NCBI RefSeq assembly: GCF_014641855.1
Contig: NZ_BMII01000030.1
Location: 1 to 64,000 of the forward strand
DNA length: 64,000 nucleotides
Direction: 5' to 3'
Source: Shewanella inventionis
Lineage (GTDB): Bacteria; Pseudomonadota; Gammaproteobacteria; Enterobacterales; Shewanellaceae
How positions within the stretch are numbered: position 1 is the first letter of the stretch; each line of letters opens with the position of its first letter. Both the position numbers and the translations under genes were made by a program. The notes below the pieces were generated by a model. The model did not search any database, had not been told where the DNA came from, and saw only the letters and a list, made by a program, of their open reading frames with translations. Shown here in pieces: positions 45,816 through 57,000 of the stretch.

Positions 45816-46157
45816 ATGATTAAGATTTTGCTAAATTTAGCAGTTATATTGACATTAATAACACAGTTATTAGTGCCAAATAATGCTATGTCTAGCGAAA
45901 TGTCTGAATCAAGTATGCAAACTAGCTCTATGTCACATTCAGTTACGATGGACAATGATTGTGATGATACTGATAACTGTTGTCCCGAAGATTCAAGCCA
46001 CTGTATTAGCCATTGCCATGCAGTCGCTAATGTATTTGTTTTGTTATCAGATTCAAATTTAGTTAATGCTCTATTCACAAGTTCTAAAGTTAACTCAACT
46101 TTATGGATATCAACTCCGGCTTCGCTTGGAAGTCAAAATCCCCCTCCAATTGCTTAA
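45816..46157 (+). CDS. Small exported Cys/His-rich protein heading copper island
   Basis: This 113-residue protein has a signal peptide (about 1-25), a Met/Ser-rich segment (MSSEMSESSMQTSSMSH) and a metal-ligand cluster CDDTDNCCPEDSSHCISHCH (about 49-68). It ends QNPPPIA. It resembles the other small exported Cys/His-rich proteins of this window, though the C-terminal LYR is missing. No clear RBS. The next gene starts 92 bp later. Likely periplasmic copper binding; function not known. Confidence 0.7.
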   Translation: MIKILLNLAVILTLITQLLVPNNAMSSEMSESSMQTSSMSHSVTMDNDCDDTDNCCPEDSSHCISHCHAVANVFVLLSDSNLVNALFTSSKVNSTLWISTPASLGSQNPPPIA

Positions 46158-46248
46158 TTCTTTATTTTAATTAATCACTTACTATTAATTTATAAAGATT
46201 TTCGTTGCTCGTTTACTTATGAGCATCATAAAGCATCTGGAGTTTATC

Positions 46249-46683
46249 ATGAAAAAATTTATCGCAATTACACTTTTATCTTTAGCTAGTACAGCTTCAA
46301 TGGCTGCTACTATTACATTACCTGATTATCTTGTTTTTACTTCAGTTGATGGTCAGTCTGTGACTAATAAGGGGCAGATTGACATTGAACCTGGTCAACA
46401 TTTACTTGAACTTCAGTTTTTTGACGTTTTTTCAACGGGAGCAGATGATACTAATTTTGTAAAATCTGATGCATTATATTGGAGTTTGAATTTAACTAAG
46501 AACGAAGATATTCAGGTTAGAGCTAAGGATATTTTCACTACAAAATCTGCTCGCAAATTTATCGACTCCCCTCAGATCACAATAGACACGGCTAGCTTAA
46601 AAGGCGAATCAGTTAAGCTGGTTAACCATGCAGAGTTAATGTCTATCATTATGAAACAACACAGTAAAATGATGAATCATTAA
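46249..46683 (+). CDS. DUF2057 (YccT-like) periplasmic protein
   Basis: This 144-residue protein has a signal peptide (to SMAA) and the DUF2057 start TITLPDYLVFTSVDGQSV, followed by GQHLLELQFFDVF. The role of the family is not established. ATG 46249 is chosen because GGAG lies 7 bases upstream; the frame is open to 46219. It ends with an HSKMMNH tail rich in His/Met, which may bind copper. A strong hairpin follows. Confidence 0.8.
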   Translation: MKKFIAITLLSLASTASMAATITLPDYLVFTSVDGQSVTNKGQIDIEPGQHLLELQFFDVFSTGADDTNFVKSDALYWSLNLTKNEDIQVRAKDIFTTKSARKFIDSPQITIDTASLKGESVKLVNHAELMSIIMKQHSKMMNH

Positions 46684-46691
46684 TTGGATTA

Positions 46692-46716
46692 ATAGGGCGC
46701 TATCATAGCGCCCTAT
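46692..46716 (+). terminator. Hairpin after DUF2057 gene
   Basis: ATAGGGCGCTA and TAGCGCCCTAT form an 11-bp perfect stem around TCA. The T run is absent, so termination may be partial. Confidence 0.65.
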
Positions 46717-46734
46717 CAATACCTAATATACTTC

Positions 46735-46765
46735 TTGAGCTGTGTGTTACACACAGAGTTATAGT
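46735..46765 (+). promoter_or_regulatory. MerR-type operator-promoter of copper regulator and CopA
   Basis: TTGAGC (46735-46740) and TATAGT (46760-46765) are 19 bp apart, enclosing the dyad CTGTGTG-TTA-CACACAG. This is the geometry of CueR/MerR promoters and lies before the regulator gene itself, suggesting autoregulation of the regulator-copA operon. Confidence 0.75.
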
Positions 46766-46803
46766 TGAACTATCGTAGTTATTTATGATGGTTTGGAGGT
46801 TGT

Positions 46804-47274
46804 ATGAAAGTGGCTCAACTCGCTAATAAATTGGGTGTATCCGCTGATACTGTGCGTTTTTATACTCGAATTGGATTACTCAATCCAAGCAAATCTCCCA
46901 ATAATGGTTATAAAACATTCAACCATAAAGATATGGTGAGGATGCAATTTATTTTGAGTGCTCGAAATTTAGGCTTTTCTGTCGAAGATATTAAAGTTAT
47001 TTTTTCTAAGACTGATCTTGGGGATAGTGCATGTCAACTTGTACGCGAATTAATTAAAGTAAAGCTGCTTGAAACTGAGCAACAGTTCAACGAAATGGTG
47101 CAATTAAGAAGTAAGCTTTCTAAGGCGATACAAGATTGGTCTCAAATGCCTGACAACATACCCACAGGAAACATGATTTGCCATTTAATAGAGAATACAA
47201 ATCAAGAGGATATAGTTTCAGAAGAATTAGGAGTTCCCCATTATGTTGATAAAGCTTCAATGGAGATTAAGTGA
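46804..47274 (+). CDS. MerR-family metal regulator (CueR-like)
   Basis: This 156-residue protein has [23 protein letters not shown], a dimer helix, Cys in [11 protein letters not shown] (about 77) and Cys in NMICHLIEN (about 126). It has fewer C-terminal Cys than PbrR or MerR, compatible with a monovalent metal site, but the spacing is not that of E. coli CueR. Position directly before copA argues for Cu(I). GGAGG precedes the ATG; the stop overlaps the copA start (TGATG). Confidence 0.85.
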   Translation: MKVAQLANKLGVSADTVRFYTRIGLLNPSKSPNNGYKTFNHKDMVRMQFILSARNLGFSVEDIKVIFSKTDLGDSACQLVRELIKVKLLETEQQFNEMVQLRSKLSKAIQDWSQMPDNIPTGNMICHLIENTNQEDIVSEELGVPHYVDKASMEIK

Positions 47275-49520
47275 TGACTAAAACAGGCCATACTACAATA
47301 CAACTCAATATCCTCGGCGCAGGTTGCGCGAGTTGTGTTGGCAAAATTGAAAAAGCGATTAACAACGTGCAAGGCGTTGATTCGGCCGAAATGAACTTTG
47401 CCGACAGAACAGTACTTGTTTCGGGTAACGCATCTGCCGAGTTGATTATAAAAGCAGTAGAAAGCGCTGGTTATAATGCCACTCAAATACAGGCTGAGTC
47501 GGCAGAAGATGCCATGAACGAGAAAGAACAGGCTGATTTACAACATTATAAAAGTTTATTACGCCATACCATTATCGCCTTGTCCGTCGGTATCCCGTTG
47601 ATGATTTATGGACTTTTTATTGGCGAAATGACGGTATCAACCCTATTAGAGCAAACTGTGTGGGGACTGGTCGGTGTGGTGACTCTGGCAATTATGCTTA
47701 TATCAGGTAGGCATTTTTATATCGGCGCTTGGAAATCATTTTTAAACCATAATGCCAATATGGACACCCTCATTGCCTTAGGTACCGGTACTGCTTGGGT
47801 TTACTCGATGTTGATTGTTTCATTTCCACAATTGTTCCCCGAGATGGCAAGACATGTTTACTTTGAAGCGACCGCAATGATTATTGGTTTAATTAATCTT
47901 GGTTTAGCACTAGAAGTTAAAGCGCGCGGTAAAACCTCTGAAGCGATTAAGCGTCTCATTGGTTTGCAAGCTAAAACTGCTCGGGTTATCCGTGATGGGA
48001 AAGACCTCGACATCGATATTGCTCATGTATTACTTAATGATCATGTAAAAGTTCGCCCTGGCGAAAAAATTCCAGTCGATGGGGTGGTTTTTGAAGGTAA
48101 CAGCACCATTGATGAATCAATGTTGACCGGTGAGCCAATGCCTGTTGAAAAAGTGATAGGTGACGATGTGGTCACTGGCACCTTGAATAAATCAGGCTCA
48201 ATCATATTTAAAGCCACTCGTGTAGGTAAGGATACCGCACTGGCTCGCATTATTAGTATGGTCAAACGGGCGCAAAACTCTAAGCCGCCGATTGGGCGTT
48301 TAGCAGATGTCATAGCCGCTTACTTTGTGCCCGCCATTATGATTATCGCTATAGTCAGTGCCATGGTGTGGTTTAATTTTGGCCCTGAGCCGTCAAGTGT
48401 ATTTGCCATCGTGTCTGCAACAACAATATTAATTATTGCTTGTCCTTGTGCGCTAGGTCTCGCAACGCCAATGTCAGTGATGGTTGGCGTTGGTAAGGCA
48501 GCTGAATCGGGGGTGCTTATTCGTAACGGTGAAGCATTGCAAACCGCGTCTAAAATAACCGCCATGATATTAGATAAAACCGGCACCATTACTGAAGGTA
48601 AACCGCAAGTTACAGATATTATTTTGGTTAATGCCGACAGTGAAGAACAGGTACTTGCCTTGTCTGCTGGAATCGAAAGTCACTCCGAACATCCACTTGC
48701 GCAAGCCATTGTAGAAAGTGCGAATGATAGAGGTATAGAAGCCATTGACACTGAGCACTTCAATGCCATTTCAGGTAAAGGTGTAGAAGCTGAAGTGGAT
48801 GGCCAGACATTACTATTTGGTAATTTAAAACTGATGTTAGACAAACACATTGATATTGGCCTTCACGAAGCTAAGGCTCAAGTGTTAGCTGAAAATGCAA
48901 AAACACCAATGTATTTAGCGCTTGCAGGGCAATTACTGGCCATTATTGCGGTATCAGATCCGATAAAGCCTGATTCAATTGAAGCGATTGCGAGACTGAA
49001 ACTCAATGGCATCAAAGTGATTATGTTAACCGGGGACAATAAAGCGACCGCCGCAGCAGTGGCTAAAAAAGTTGGTATTGATGATTTTTTCGCAGAAGTC
49101 ATGCCAGAAGATAAAGCCAATAAAGTAGCTGAACTTCAGCAACAAAATGAAGTGGTTGGCATGACTGGCGATGGGATTAATGACGCCCCCGCATTAGCGT
49201 TAGCCGATGTTGGCTTTGCTATTGGAACAGGCACTGATGTGGCGATAGAAAGCGCTGATGTGACTTTAATGCGCGGATCACTTCATGGTTTAGCCGATGC
49301 GATAGCCATTAGTAAAGCAACGCTGCGCAACATTAAACAAAACTTGTTTGGCGCGTTTATATACAACGTCGCGGGTATTCCCTTAGCAGCAGGTGTGCTT
49401 TTTCCTGTTTTTGGTATTTTGCTAAATCCAGTGATTGCTGGCGCTGCGATGGCCTTTTCATCACTTACCGTAGTGAGTAACGCTAACCGTTTACGTTTGT
49501 TTAAAGCCAAAGAACACTAG
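47274..49520 (+). CDS. copA: Copper-exporting P-type ATPase
   Basis: This P1B-1 ATPase of about 748 residues has one N-terminal HMA domain with [10 protein letters not shown] (about 16), the TGE loop [13 protein letters not shown] in [11 protein letters not shown] (about 390) and DKTGTITEG (phosphorylated Asp). The hinge is [11 protein letters not shown], and the Cu(I) sites are YN in FIYNVAGIP and [12 protein letters not shown]. It moves Cu(I) from cytoplasm to periplasm. ATG 47274 overlaps the regulator stop; GTG 47271 is also possible. Confidence 0.96.
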   Translation: MTKTGHTTIQLNILGAGCASCVGKIEKAINNVQGVDSAEMNFADRTVLVSGNASAELIIKAVESAGYNATQIQAESAEDAMNEKEQADLQHYKSLLRHTIIALSVGIPLMIYGLFIGEMTVSTLLEQTVWGLVGVVTLAIMLISGRHFYIGAWKSFLNHNANMDTLIALGTGTAWVYSMLIVSFPQLFPEMARHVYFEATAMIIGLINLGLALEVKARGKTSEAIKRLIGLQAKTARVIRDGKDLDIDIAHVLLNDHVKVRPGEKIPVDGVVFEGNSTIDESMLTGEPMPVEKVIGDDVVTGTLNKSGSIIFKATRVGKDTALARIISMVKRAQNSKPPIGRLADVIAAYFVPAIMIIAIVSAMVWFNFGPEPSSVFAIVSATTILIIACPCALGLATPMSVMVGVGKAAESGVLIRNGEALQTASKITAMILDKTGTITEGKPQVTDIILVNADSEEQVLALSAGIESHSEHPLAQAIVESANDRGIEAIDTEHFNAISGKGVEAEVDGQTLLFGNLKLMLDKHIDIGLHEAKAQVLAENAKTPMYLALAGQLLAIIAVSDPIKPDSIEAIARLKLNGIKVIMLTGDNKATAAAVAKKVGIDDFFAEVMPEDKANKVAELQQQNEVVGMTGDGINDAPALALADVGFAIGTGTDVAIESADVTLMRGSLHGLADAIAISKATLRNIKQNLFGAFIYNVAGIPLAAGVLFPVFGILLNPVIAGAAMAFSSLTVVSNANRLRLFKAKEH

Positions 49521-49530
49521 GAGCTTCAAT

Positions 49531-49881
49531 ATGTTAATTAATTTACTGTGTATCGCATTAATCGGTTTTATCATTTGGTGGTTTTGGCTATATAAACCGA
49601 CAAACGATTCTAGTGTTGACGCTAGTACATTGATACTGGTTAAAGACGGTGTGTATACGCCAGCACGAATTAAAATTTCGGCTAATACACCAACAGAGAT
49701 AACTTTTTTACGCCAAGATAAATCCGGATGTTCAGCCACTGTCTTGCTACCAGACTTGGAGATTAGCCAAGATTTAGCGCTGGATAAAACGACGACGATA
49801 GCCTTACCGGCACTGGAAAAAGGTGAGTATCCATTTCATTGCCAGATGCAAATGTATAAGGGTGTATTGATTGTTGAGTAA
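49531..49881 (+). CDS. Membrane-anchored cupredoxin-domain protein
   Basis: This 116-residue protein has one N-terminal membrane helix (about 3-21, WWFWLY) and a cupredoxin-like domain with candidate copper ligands in SGCSATV and FHCQMQMYKG. It probably faces the periplasm beside CopA and accepts or holds exported copper. GGAG precedes the ATG, 10 bp after copA, so it is in the operon. Plastocyanin-like short proteins with this layout are often annotated cupredoxin domain-containing. Confidence 0.82.
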   Translation: MLINLLCIALIGFIIWWFWLYKPTNDSSVDASTLILVKDGVYTPARIKISANTPTEITFLRQDKSGCSATVLLPDLEISQDLALDKTTTIALPALEKGEYPFHCQMQMYKGVLIVE

Positions 49882-49981
49882 ACACTAGATATCTATGCGT
49901 ACTTTTCAATATTTTGGTATCAGTGATGCATATAATAGCAGTATTAAAATGAGCATTTTTAACTTTGCCATCAATATTTTG

Positions 49982-50017
49982 ATTCTAACCTAAGCTGTTT
50001 ACGGTCTAGGTTAGAAT
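49982..50017 (+). terminator. Stem-loop after cupredoxin gene
   Basis: ATTCTAACCTA and TAGGTTAGAAT form an 11-bp perfect stem with a 14-base loop. It may end the regulator-copA operon, although only a short T-rich tail follows. Confidence 0.6.
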
Positions 50018-50076
50018 ATTGGCCATTTTATCTAGAACTTCAGATAAATGATGAGTTAATGATTAAGAGAGAGATT

Positions 50077-50439
50077 ATGAGTGATTGTGAACATAGACCG
50101 GGCGTTAAAGAAGCGACTTTAGTTGTCAGAAACCTAAGATTAACTGGAGTTGATAATCAAAATTTAGAAACATTACAGACTGATATAGTCAAACTGTTTG
50201 GCATAGATGACGTGACTTATAATGAAAAATCGGAAGTTATTTATCTTACCTATGATGTCAGTCATATCAATTTAGAAAATATTGAGGAAGTTATCAGAAA
50301 GCATGGTGCTGATACTCATAATGATTGGTGGACCTATATAAAGGTAAATTACTATCAATTTGTGGATCAAAACATAAAAGATAACGCAAAACATCAACCA
50401 CATTGTTGCCATAAAGTTCCAGGAACCAAGACCAGTTAA
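50077..50439 (+). CDS. Small HMA-like protein with Cys/His tail
   Basis: This 120-residue protein shows ferredoxin-like segments (EATLVVRNLRLTG, DDVTYNEKSEVIYLTYD, ENIEEVIRKHG), as in heavy-metal-associated domains. The usual N-terminal CxxC is absent, and a C-terminal tail HQPHCCHK supplies ligands. There is no signal peptide, so it should be cytoplasmic. ATG 50077 with AGAGAG upstream is preferred over 50059. It lies alone between the copA and cus genes. I do not recognise a named family. Confidence 0.7.
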   Translation: MSDCEHRPGVKEATLVVRNLRLTGVDNQNLETLQTDIVKLFGIDDVTYNEKSEVIYLTYDVSHINLENIEEVIRKHGADTHNDWWTYIKVNYYQFVDQNIKDNAKHQPHCCHKVPGTKTS

Positions 50440-50610
50440 GAAAATTAGAAGATCTTTTTTATCGGTAATTATTACCTTATTAGTGAGATCTTTTGAAGTG
50501 TGATCTACGTCAAGTATTAGTAGTTTATAGTAAAAAATATTACAGTTAACTATGATTATTTAGTAAAGTTAAGTTAGCATTAATACAACTAATTATATTG
50601 GAGTTTTATC

Positions 50611-50997
50611 TTGAGTCGTATGCGAATTATTACAGTGATGCTTATCTTGATGACATTTGTCAATCAAGCCTTTGCGTCTGTGATTTTGCCATGCCCCTCT
50701 GATATGAATTCAATGTTAAGTAAATCAAACCCTGTTAATATCGCTGCGACTAACGCTTGCCATCACCAATTAACATCAGATGTCGATACCGTTAAAACAT
50801 CTACCACTGACATTCCTGACTGTTGTGATAGTCAATGTGATTGTCCGATAGGTACTTGTTTTTCAATTGCCCTTGAAATGGATACTTTTCAGTCAGTCAC
50901 TATTTCAAGTTTGAGTCATTTTATATCAGGTTTAACTCAAAATACGACTCCACAATATAACTCTTCTTTATATCGTCCTCCAATATTTTCTTGTTAG
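50611..50997 (+). CDS. Small exported Cys-rich protein heading the cus operon
   Basis: This 128-residue protein starts at TTG 50611, with GGAG 7 bases upstream. It has a signal peptide ending AFAS, a Cys/His cluster CCDSQCDCPIGTC (about 70-82), and the ending NSSLYRPPIFSC. It is paralogous to the gene at 57393-57785 (shared FVNQAFASVILP / FVGQTFASVIMP and MNSM). The cus outer-membrane factor starts 120 bp later. Function not known; perhaps a leader or chaperone for copper. Confidence 0.75.
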   Translation: MSRMRIITVMLILMTFVNQAFASVILPCPSDMNSMLSKSNPVNIAATNACHHQLTSDVDTVKTSTTDIPDCCDSQCDCPIGTCFSIALEMDTFQSVTISSLSHFISGLTQNTTPQYNSSLYRPPIFSC

Positions 50998-51010
50998 ATA
51001 GGAAAGTTTT

Positions 51011-51031
51011 GAGCAAATTTCGCTCGTTTTT
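51011..51031 (+). terminator. Weak hairpin with T run between leader protein and cusC
   Basis: GAGC and GCTC form a 4-bp stem with a 7-base loop, followed by five T residues. It is short, so alone it is a weak terminator. Its place before cusC would allow attenuation. Confidence 0.4.
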
Positions 51032-51116
51032 CTATGCGTTTATCTTTTTTATAAATTAACAAGATATTACTTTGTTCGAATTTAATTCGAATGTAGGTAA
51101 CTAATTTGGAGGCTTT

Positions 51117-52550
51117 ATGTCTTTAATTTACAAGAGGTTGGGTGATATATACACTCAATCTATTCTGATAGTAGTGATGTTTTCTATTGGAATGAGTGCT
51201 GCGGTATATGCGGCAGGACCAGTACAAAAATTAACATTGGAAGAAGCGGTTTATCTTTCTCAGACGAACGATCCTTGGTTAGTCAGTAATCAATATCAAC
51301 AAGATGCTATTAAATCTGAAAGTATCGCGGCAGGAACCTTACCAGATCCAAAAATCAGTGTTGGTTTAGCGAATTTGTCCATTAACACTTTTGATTTTGG
51401 ACAAGAAGCAATGACTCAATTGAACATTGGTGTCACTCAAATGTTTCCCCGTGGTGATAGCTTAAGTTTACGCAAACAACAACTTGAGTTAATGGCTGAG
51501 CAATACCCATTTTTAAGACAAGATAGACGAGCTAAGTTAAGTGTCACCACCGCTCAAATTTGGTTTGATATATATAAAACGCAAGAGAGTATTGCACTGA
51601 TTGAGCGTAATCGGAACTTATTCGAACAATTATCTGATGTCGCAAAAGCAGGATATTCATCTGCTTTAGTTAAATCTAATCAGCAGGATATCATTCGTGC
51701 TCAGTTAGAGGTGACCCGTCTCGAAGATAAGCTGACTGTTTTGGCTCAGCAAGAAGATATGTTTAAACAGAAATTATCTGAATGGGTTGGTAAGGCATTT
51801 GTTGATAAATATCGAATAGGTCATGAACAAGATTATGAGCTGTTATTTTCGACGTTTACCGTCCCTAATATACTTCCTCAAATTAAACTAACGAATCCTA
51901 ATCTTTATTTCGATGAGGAAAATAGCCAACATTACCAACAGTCTCTGTATGAAGCGTTCTCTGTTCATCCACTCATTTCAGCATTGGAGCAAAGAATTGA
52001 GTCAAGCCGAAAAGGTGTCGAGTTAACAAAGCAATTGTATAAGCCTGAATGGGGTGTAAATGCTGGATATAGTTATCGAGGCGATGATCCTATGGGTAAT
52101 TCTCGCGATGATTTGTTGTCAATAGGTGTGAGTTTTGATTTACCAATATTTACTTCTTCAAAGCAAGATAAGCAAGTTCAAGCCGCTATTTCTCAGTCAG
52201 AGTCAATTAAAACAGAAAAGTGGTTACTGCTTCGAAACATGATGGCGTCATACGGTACTGCGAAAGTGCAATTTCTTAAATTGGAACAACGTCAGACACT
52301 CTATAACGATTTTTTATTACCTCAAATGCAAGATCAAGCAGATGCGTCATTAACGGCTTACACGAATGATAAGGGAGATTTCGCTGAAGTCGTTCGCTCC
52401 CTCATTGCTCAATTGAATACTCAATTAGATGCTTTGGCTATTAACGTTGATTTACAGAAACTTAAAGTTCAATTGAACTATTTTTTTACCCCCAATGTGG
52501 GTCCAGTTAGCATCTTACATAAATCTTATGTTGATGGAGAAGTAAAATGA
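51117..52550 (+). CDS. cusC: Outer-membrane factor of Cu/Ag efflux pump (CusC-like)
   Basis: This 477-residue TolC-family protein has a signal peptide (to about VYAAG) and OEP repeats such as LTLEEAVYLSQTNDP and a periplasmic coiled-coil region. It is the exit channel of the CusCBA pump. GGAGG precedes the ATG. Its stop overlaps cusB by 4 bp. Closer to CzcC-type outer-membrane factors than to E. coli CusC, which carries a lipobox. Confidence 0.88.
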   Translation: MSLIYKRLGDIYTQSILIVVMFSIGMSAAVYAAGPVQKLTLEEAVYLSQTNDPWLVSNQYQQDAIKSESIAAGTLPDPKISVGLANLSINTFDFGQEAMTQLNIGVTQMFPRGDSLSLRKQQLELMAEQYPFLRQDRRAKLSVTTAQIWFDIYKTQESIALIERNRNLFEQLSDVAKAGYSSALVKSNQQDIIRAQLEVTRLEDKLTVLAQQEDMFKQKLSEWVGKAFVDKYRIGHEQDYELLFSTFTVPNILPQIKLTNPNLYFDEENSQHYQQSLYEAFSVHPLISALEQRIESSRKGVELTKQLYKPEWGVNAGYSYRGDDPMGNSRDDLLSIGVSFDLPIFTSSKQDKQVQAAISQSESIKTEKWLLLRNMMASYGTAKVQFLKLEQRQTLYNDFLLPQMQDQADASLTAYTNDKGDFAEVVRSLIAQLNTQLDALAINVDLQKLKVQLNYFFTPNVGPVSILHKSYVDGEVK

Positions 52551-54085
52551 ACAACAATTTAAAAATGATCAGCATATTAGTTATCGGTATTCTTACTGGT
52601 ATTAGTGCATCAATCTTATATACACCGAAGAATGAAATAGCTTCAGAGGACAGCGCAAAAGCTAAGCCATCATATTGGGTCGCACCTATGAATCCTAATT
52701 ATCGTAGTGATAAACCAGGGAAATCACCAATGGGTATGGATCTTATACCTGTATACGAAGATGGCACCGATTCGACAGATTTTGGACCTGGTGCCGTTAA
52801 AATATCACCTGCAGTGATTAATAAACTTGGTATGCGGACATCCGTAGCAACGTTTGGCACACTACAAACAAGCATTAAAACAGTTGGATATGTTCAATAT
52901 GATCAAGATCAACTTATTCATATTAATCCAAGAGTCGAAGGATGGATTGAAGAACTTTATGTAAAAGCTTCTGGTGATCCGGTTATTAAAGGGCAACCTA
53001 TATATTCGATTTATTCTCCTGCTTTAGTTAATGCGCAAGAAGAAATGTTATTAGCTTTAAATCGAAATGATCAGCGTTTGATTACAGCTTCTGAAGCTCG
53101 GTTGAAAGCATTATTAATACCAAGCGAGGAGATTAAAGCGTTACGAAAAAATAGAATAGTCAAACAAAATATTACGTTTTATGCTGATCAAAGTGGTGTT
53201 ATTGATAATTTGAATGTAAGGGAGGGCTCGTTTGTAAAACCGGGTATGACAATGTTTTCAATTGGTTCATTAACACAAGTATGGGTTGAAGCTGAAGTTT
53301 TTGAACGTCAAGCAAACATGGTTAAAGTTGGGCAAGAAGTTGAAATGAAATTAGATTATTTACCTGGTCAATCTTGGCAAGGAAAAGTCGATTATGTCTA
53401 CCCCGCATTAGATAGTAAAACAAGAACGCTAAAAGTGAGATTGCGCTTCGATAATACCAATGCTGCATTAAAACCGAATATGTTTGCACAAGTGTCGATA
53501 AAAACACGAAGTGATGAGGATGTATTACTGCTACCAAGGGAAGCAGTGATTAGAACAGGAAACTCAGACCGAGTAGTACTTGCCCTCGGTGAAGGTAAAT
53601 ATAAATCTGTAGCAGTAACGTTAGGGCGATTCGATGATGATAAAATTCAAATAAAATCAGGCCTGTATGACGGAGATGTTGTTGTCTCGTCAGCACAATT
53701 CCTATTGGATTCTGAATCAAATAAAACCTCTGACCTTAAACGTATGAGAGCACCTGACGATGAGCAAGAAAATATTCAAGCCATCACTCCAGAAACGGCT
53801 TGGGTAGAAGCAAAAGTAAATAGCTTAATGGCTGCACATCGAATGATTAATGTGGACCATCAAGCTGTCAGTGAATGGGAATGGCCACAAATGACCATGG
53901 ACTTTACTGTTGATGACAGTGTGGATTTCTCTGTATTTACCGTTGGTGCTGTGCTTCATATTGAATTAGAAAAAACATCAGACGGCTTGGTCAAAGTGGT
54001 AAATATACACAATCCCAAAGCTACTGATGATGTATCTAATACAACACATCAAGCAGATCATTCAGGAATGGAGATGGGAGAATAA
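52547..54085 (+). CDS. cusB: Membrane fusion protein CusB with fused CusF-like domain
   Basis: This 512-residue adaptor has an N-terminal membrane anchor and a heavy-metal-binding segment YWVAPMNPNYRSDKPGKSPM (about 43-62). Barrel-sandwich and beta-barrel domains follow. About 90 C-terminal residues resemble CusF: EWEWPQMTMDFTVDD holds the Trp and Met ligands (about 442-456). In E. coli CusF is a separate periplasmic chaperone, so the chaperone is tethered here. It ends in a His/Met tail. Coupled to cusC and 2 bp from cusA. Confidence 0.93.
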   Translation: MNNNLKMISILVIGILTGISASILYTPKNEIASEDSAKAKPSYWVAPMNPNYRSDKPGKSPMGMDLIPVYEDGTDSTDFGPGAVKISPAVINKLGMRTSVATFGTLQTSIKTVGYVQYDQDQLIHINPRVEGWIEELYVKASGDPVIKGQPIYSIYSPALVNAQEEMLLALNRNDQRLITASEARLKALLIPSEEIKALRKNRIVKQNITFYADQSGVIDNLNVREGSFVKPGMTMFSIGSLTQVWVEAEVFERQANMVKVGQEVEMKLDYLPGQSWQGKVDYVYPALDSKTRTLKVRLRFDNTNAALKPNMFAQVSIKTRSDEDVLLLPREAVIRTGNSDRVVLALGEGKYKSVAVTLGRFDDDKIQIKSGLYDGDVVVSSAQFLLDSESNKTSDLKRMRAPDDEQENIQAITPETAWVEAKVNSLMAAHRMINVDHQAVSEWEWPQMTMDFTVDDSVDFSVFTVGAVLHIELEKTSDGLVKVVNIHNPKATDDVSNTTHQADHSGMEMGE

Positions 54086-54087
54086 CC

Positions 54088-57000
54088 ATGATTGAATCAA
54101 TAATACGATGGTCTGTAGCAAACAGATTTTTTGTTTTGCTCGCCAGTGCAATTCTCGTCGGCGCGGGTTTATTTTCACTTAAAAATACCCCTATTGATGC
54201 TTTGCCTGATTTATCTGATGTTCAGGTAATTATTAAAACAAGTTATCCAGGTCAAGCCCCACAAGTAGTTGAAGATCAAGTCACTTACCCTTTAACTACG
54301 GCTATGCTGTCTGTGCCTGGTGCGGTAACGGTCAGGGGATTCTCTTTTTTTGGTGATTCATATGTCTATGTCATCTTTGATGAAGAAACCGATTTATATT
54401 GGGCTCGTAGTCGTGTGTTGGAATATCTTAGCCAAGTCGTTTCAACGTTACCTGATAATGCAAAGCCTCAATTAGGACCTGACGCAACAGGTGTGGGCTG
54501 GGTATATTTATATGCACTCGTAGATAGAACCGGTAAACACGATATTAGTGAGTTACGCAGTCTACAGGACTGGTTTTTAAAGTATGAATTACAAACTGTC
54601 CCAGGGGTTTCTGAAGTGAGCGCTCTAGGGGGGATGGTTAAACAGTATCAGATTAAGGTTGACCCTGATAAGTTGCGTGCCTTTGGTATACCTTTAAATG
54701 CTATTCAAATGGCGATTAACCGTGGTAATCAAGAAATTGGTGCCTCTGTTGTCGAACTCTCAGAAGCTGAATATATGGTTCGTGCTACAGGGTATCTTGA
54801 GAATAAAGAGGATATCGGCAATATCCCATTAGGCGTGAACAATAATGGCACCCCATTACTGCTAAAAGATGTTGCGGATATCGGGACTGGACCGCAAATG
54901 CGACGTGGCGTTGTTGATCTAAACGGTGAAGGTGAGACGGTCGGTGGCATTATTGTGATGCGATTTGGTGAAAATGCCCAAAAAACAATTGATGGCGTTA
55001 AAGCTAAATTAGAGACATTAAAAAAGGGCCTTCCTGAGGGCGTGGAAGTTGTGACGGTTTATGACCGCAGTGGCTTAATTGAGAGAGCCGTATCAAACTT
55101 AGGGTTTAAACTGCTAGAGGAATTTTTAGTTGTTGCTTTAGTTTGTATGGTTTTTTTGGCGCATGTAAGATCATCACTTGTGGCGATTGTTAGCCTTCCA
55201 GTTGGTATTTTAACGGCATTTATTATTATGCACTTGCAGGGTTTGAATGCCAATATCATGTCTTTAGGCGGTATTGCAATTGCAATTGGTGCCATGGTCG
55301 ATGGCGCCATTGTCATGATTGAAAATATGCATAAACATATGGAACGAACGCCATTGACGCCAGAAAACCGTTGGCAGGTTGTAGCTCGGTCTGCCAGCGA
55401 AGTTGGCCCTGCTTTATTTTTTAGTTTACTGATTATTACTGTTAGTTTTTTACCGGTATTTACCCTCGAAGCACAGGAGGGAAGGATGTTTTCACCGCTT
55501 GCGTTTACTAAAACGTACGCAATGGCTGTGTCATCAGCGTTAGCTATAACATTAGTTCCAGTGCTAATGGGTTACTTTATTCGCGGAAAAGTACTTCCTG
55601 AGCACAAAAACCCGGTTAATCGACTTTTAACAGCAGTATATGTGCCTGTGTTGAGAAAAGTACTGGCGTTTCCGAAGATAACGCTGTTATTTGCATTATT
55701 TGTGTTGTTGATTGGTGTGTGGCCACTAAATAAAATTGGTAGTGAATTTATGCCTCCATTAGATGAAGGTGATTTAATGTACATGCCGACAACTTACCCT
55801 GGTATTTCTATTGGTAAAGCACGCCAATTAGTGCAACAAATGGATAAGTTAATTTACACTGTGCCCGAAGTTAAAACTGTATTTGGTAAGGTTGGTCGAG
55901 CAGACTCCGCAACGGATCCTGCACCTCTGACAATGGTGGAGACGTTTATTCAACTTAAGCCCAAAAGCGAGTGGAGAGAAGGCCTGACTACAGAGAGTTT
56001 AAAACAAGAACTAGACTCATTAGTTAAGTTACCAGGTGTGACTAACGCATGGGTAATGCCAATTAAAACCCGAATAGATATGTTGGCGACAGGGATCAAA
56101 ACACCTGTAGGCATTAAAATTGCTGGACCTAATCTCAAGGAAATTGAAAAAATTGGTAAACAGTTAGAAGAAATCCTTAAAGATGTTAAGGGGACTTCGT
56201 CAGTTTATGCTGAAAGAGTTGCAGGCGGACGTTATATTAAAGTTGATATCCAGCGTGAGAATGCTGCTCGATATGGTTTGAATATAGCGGATGTTCAACA
56301 GGTTGTGGCCACAGCGATTGGTGGTATGAGTATTTCACAAACCGTTGAAGGGTTAGAGCGATACCCCATTAACCTACGCTATCCTCAGGATTATCGCAAT
56401 TCACCTGAAGCATTAGCTTTATTGCCTATAGTGACTCCGCAAGGTTTGAGAATTTCTTTGGGTGACGTTGCGGACGTTATTATTGAAAATGGACCTCCGG
56501 GTATCAAAAGTGAAAATGCTCGCCTTAATGGTTGGGCTTACATTGATATTGAGGATGTTGATATTGGTAGTTATGTTGATATAGCACAAAAAGTTGTGGA
56601 TGATAAATTGATATTACCCGCCGGTTACTCTATTACTTGGGCTGGTCAATATGAGTATATGGAAAGAGCTAAAGCAAAGCTTACTTACGTAGTACCATTT
56701 ACTTTATTTATTATCATTATTTTATTGTTCATGAATTTCCGCAATGTTGTTGAAGTTGGAATTATTGTGGGGACATTGCCTTTTGCCATGGTGGGCAGTA
56801 TTTGGTTAATGTATATACAAGGTTTTAATTTTTCAGTTGCAGTAGGAGTCGGTTTTATTGCATTGGCGGGTGTCGCTGTCGAAATCGGCGTCATTATGCT
56901 TGTTTATTTAAACCAAGCCTATAGAGAAGCGATTGATCATAGTTCACAGCAGCTAGAAAAATTTGATGAACTAAAGTTGACTCAATCTGTTATTCAAGGT

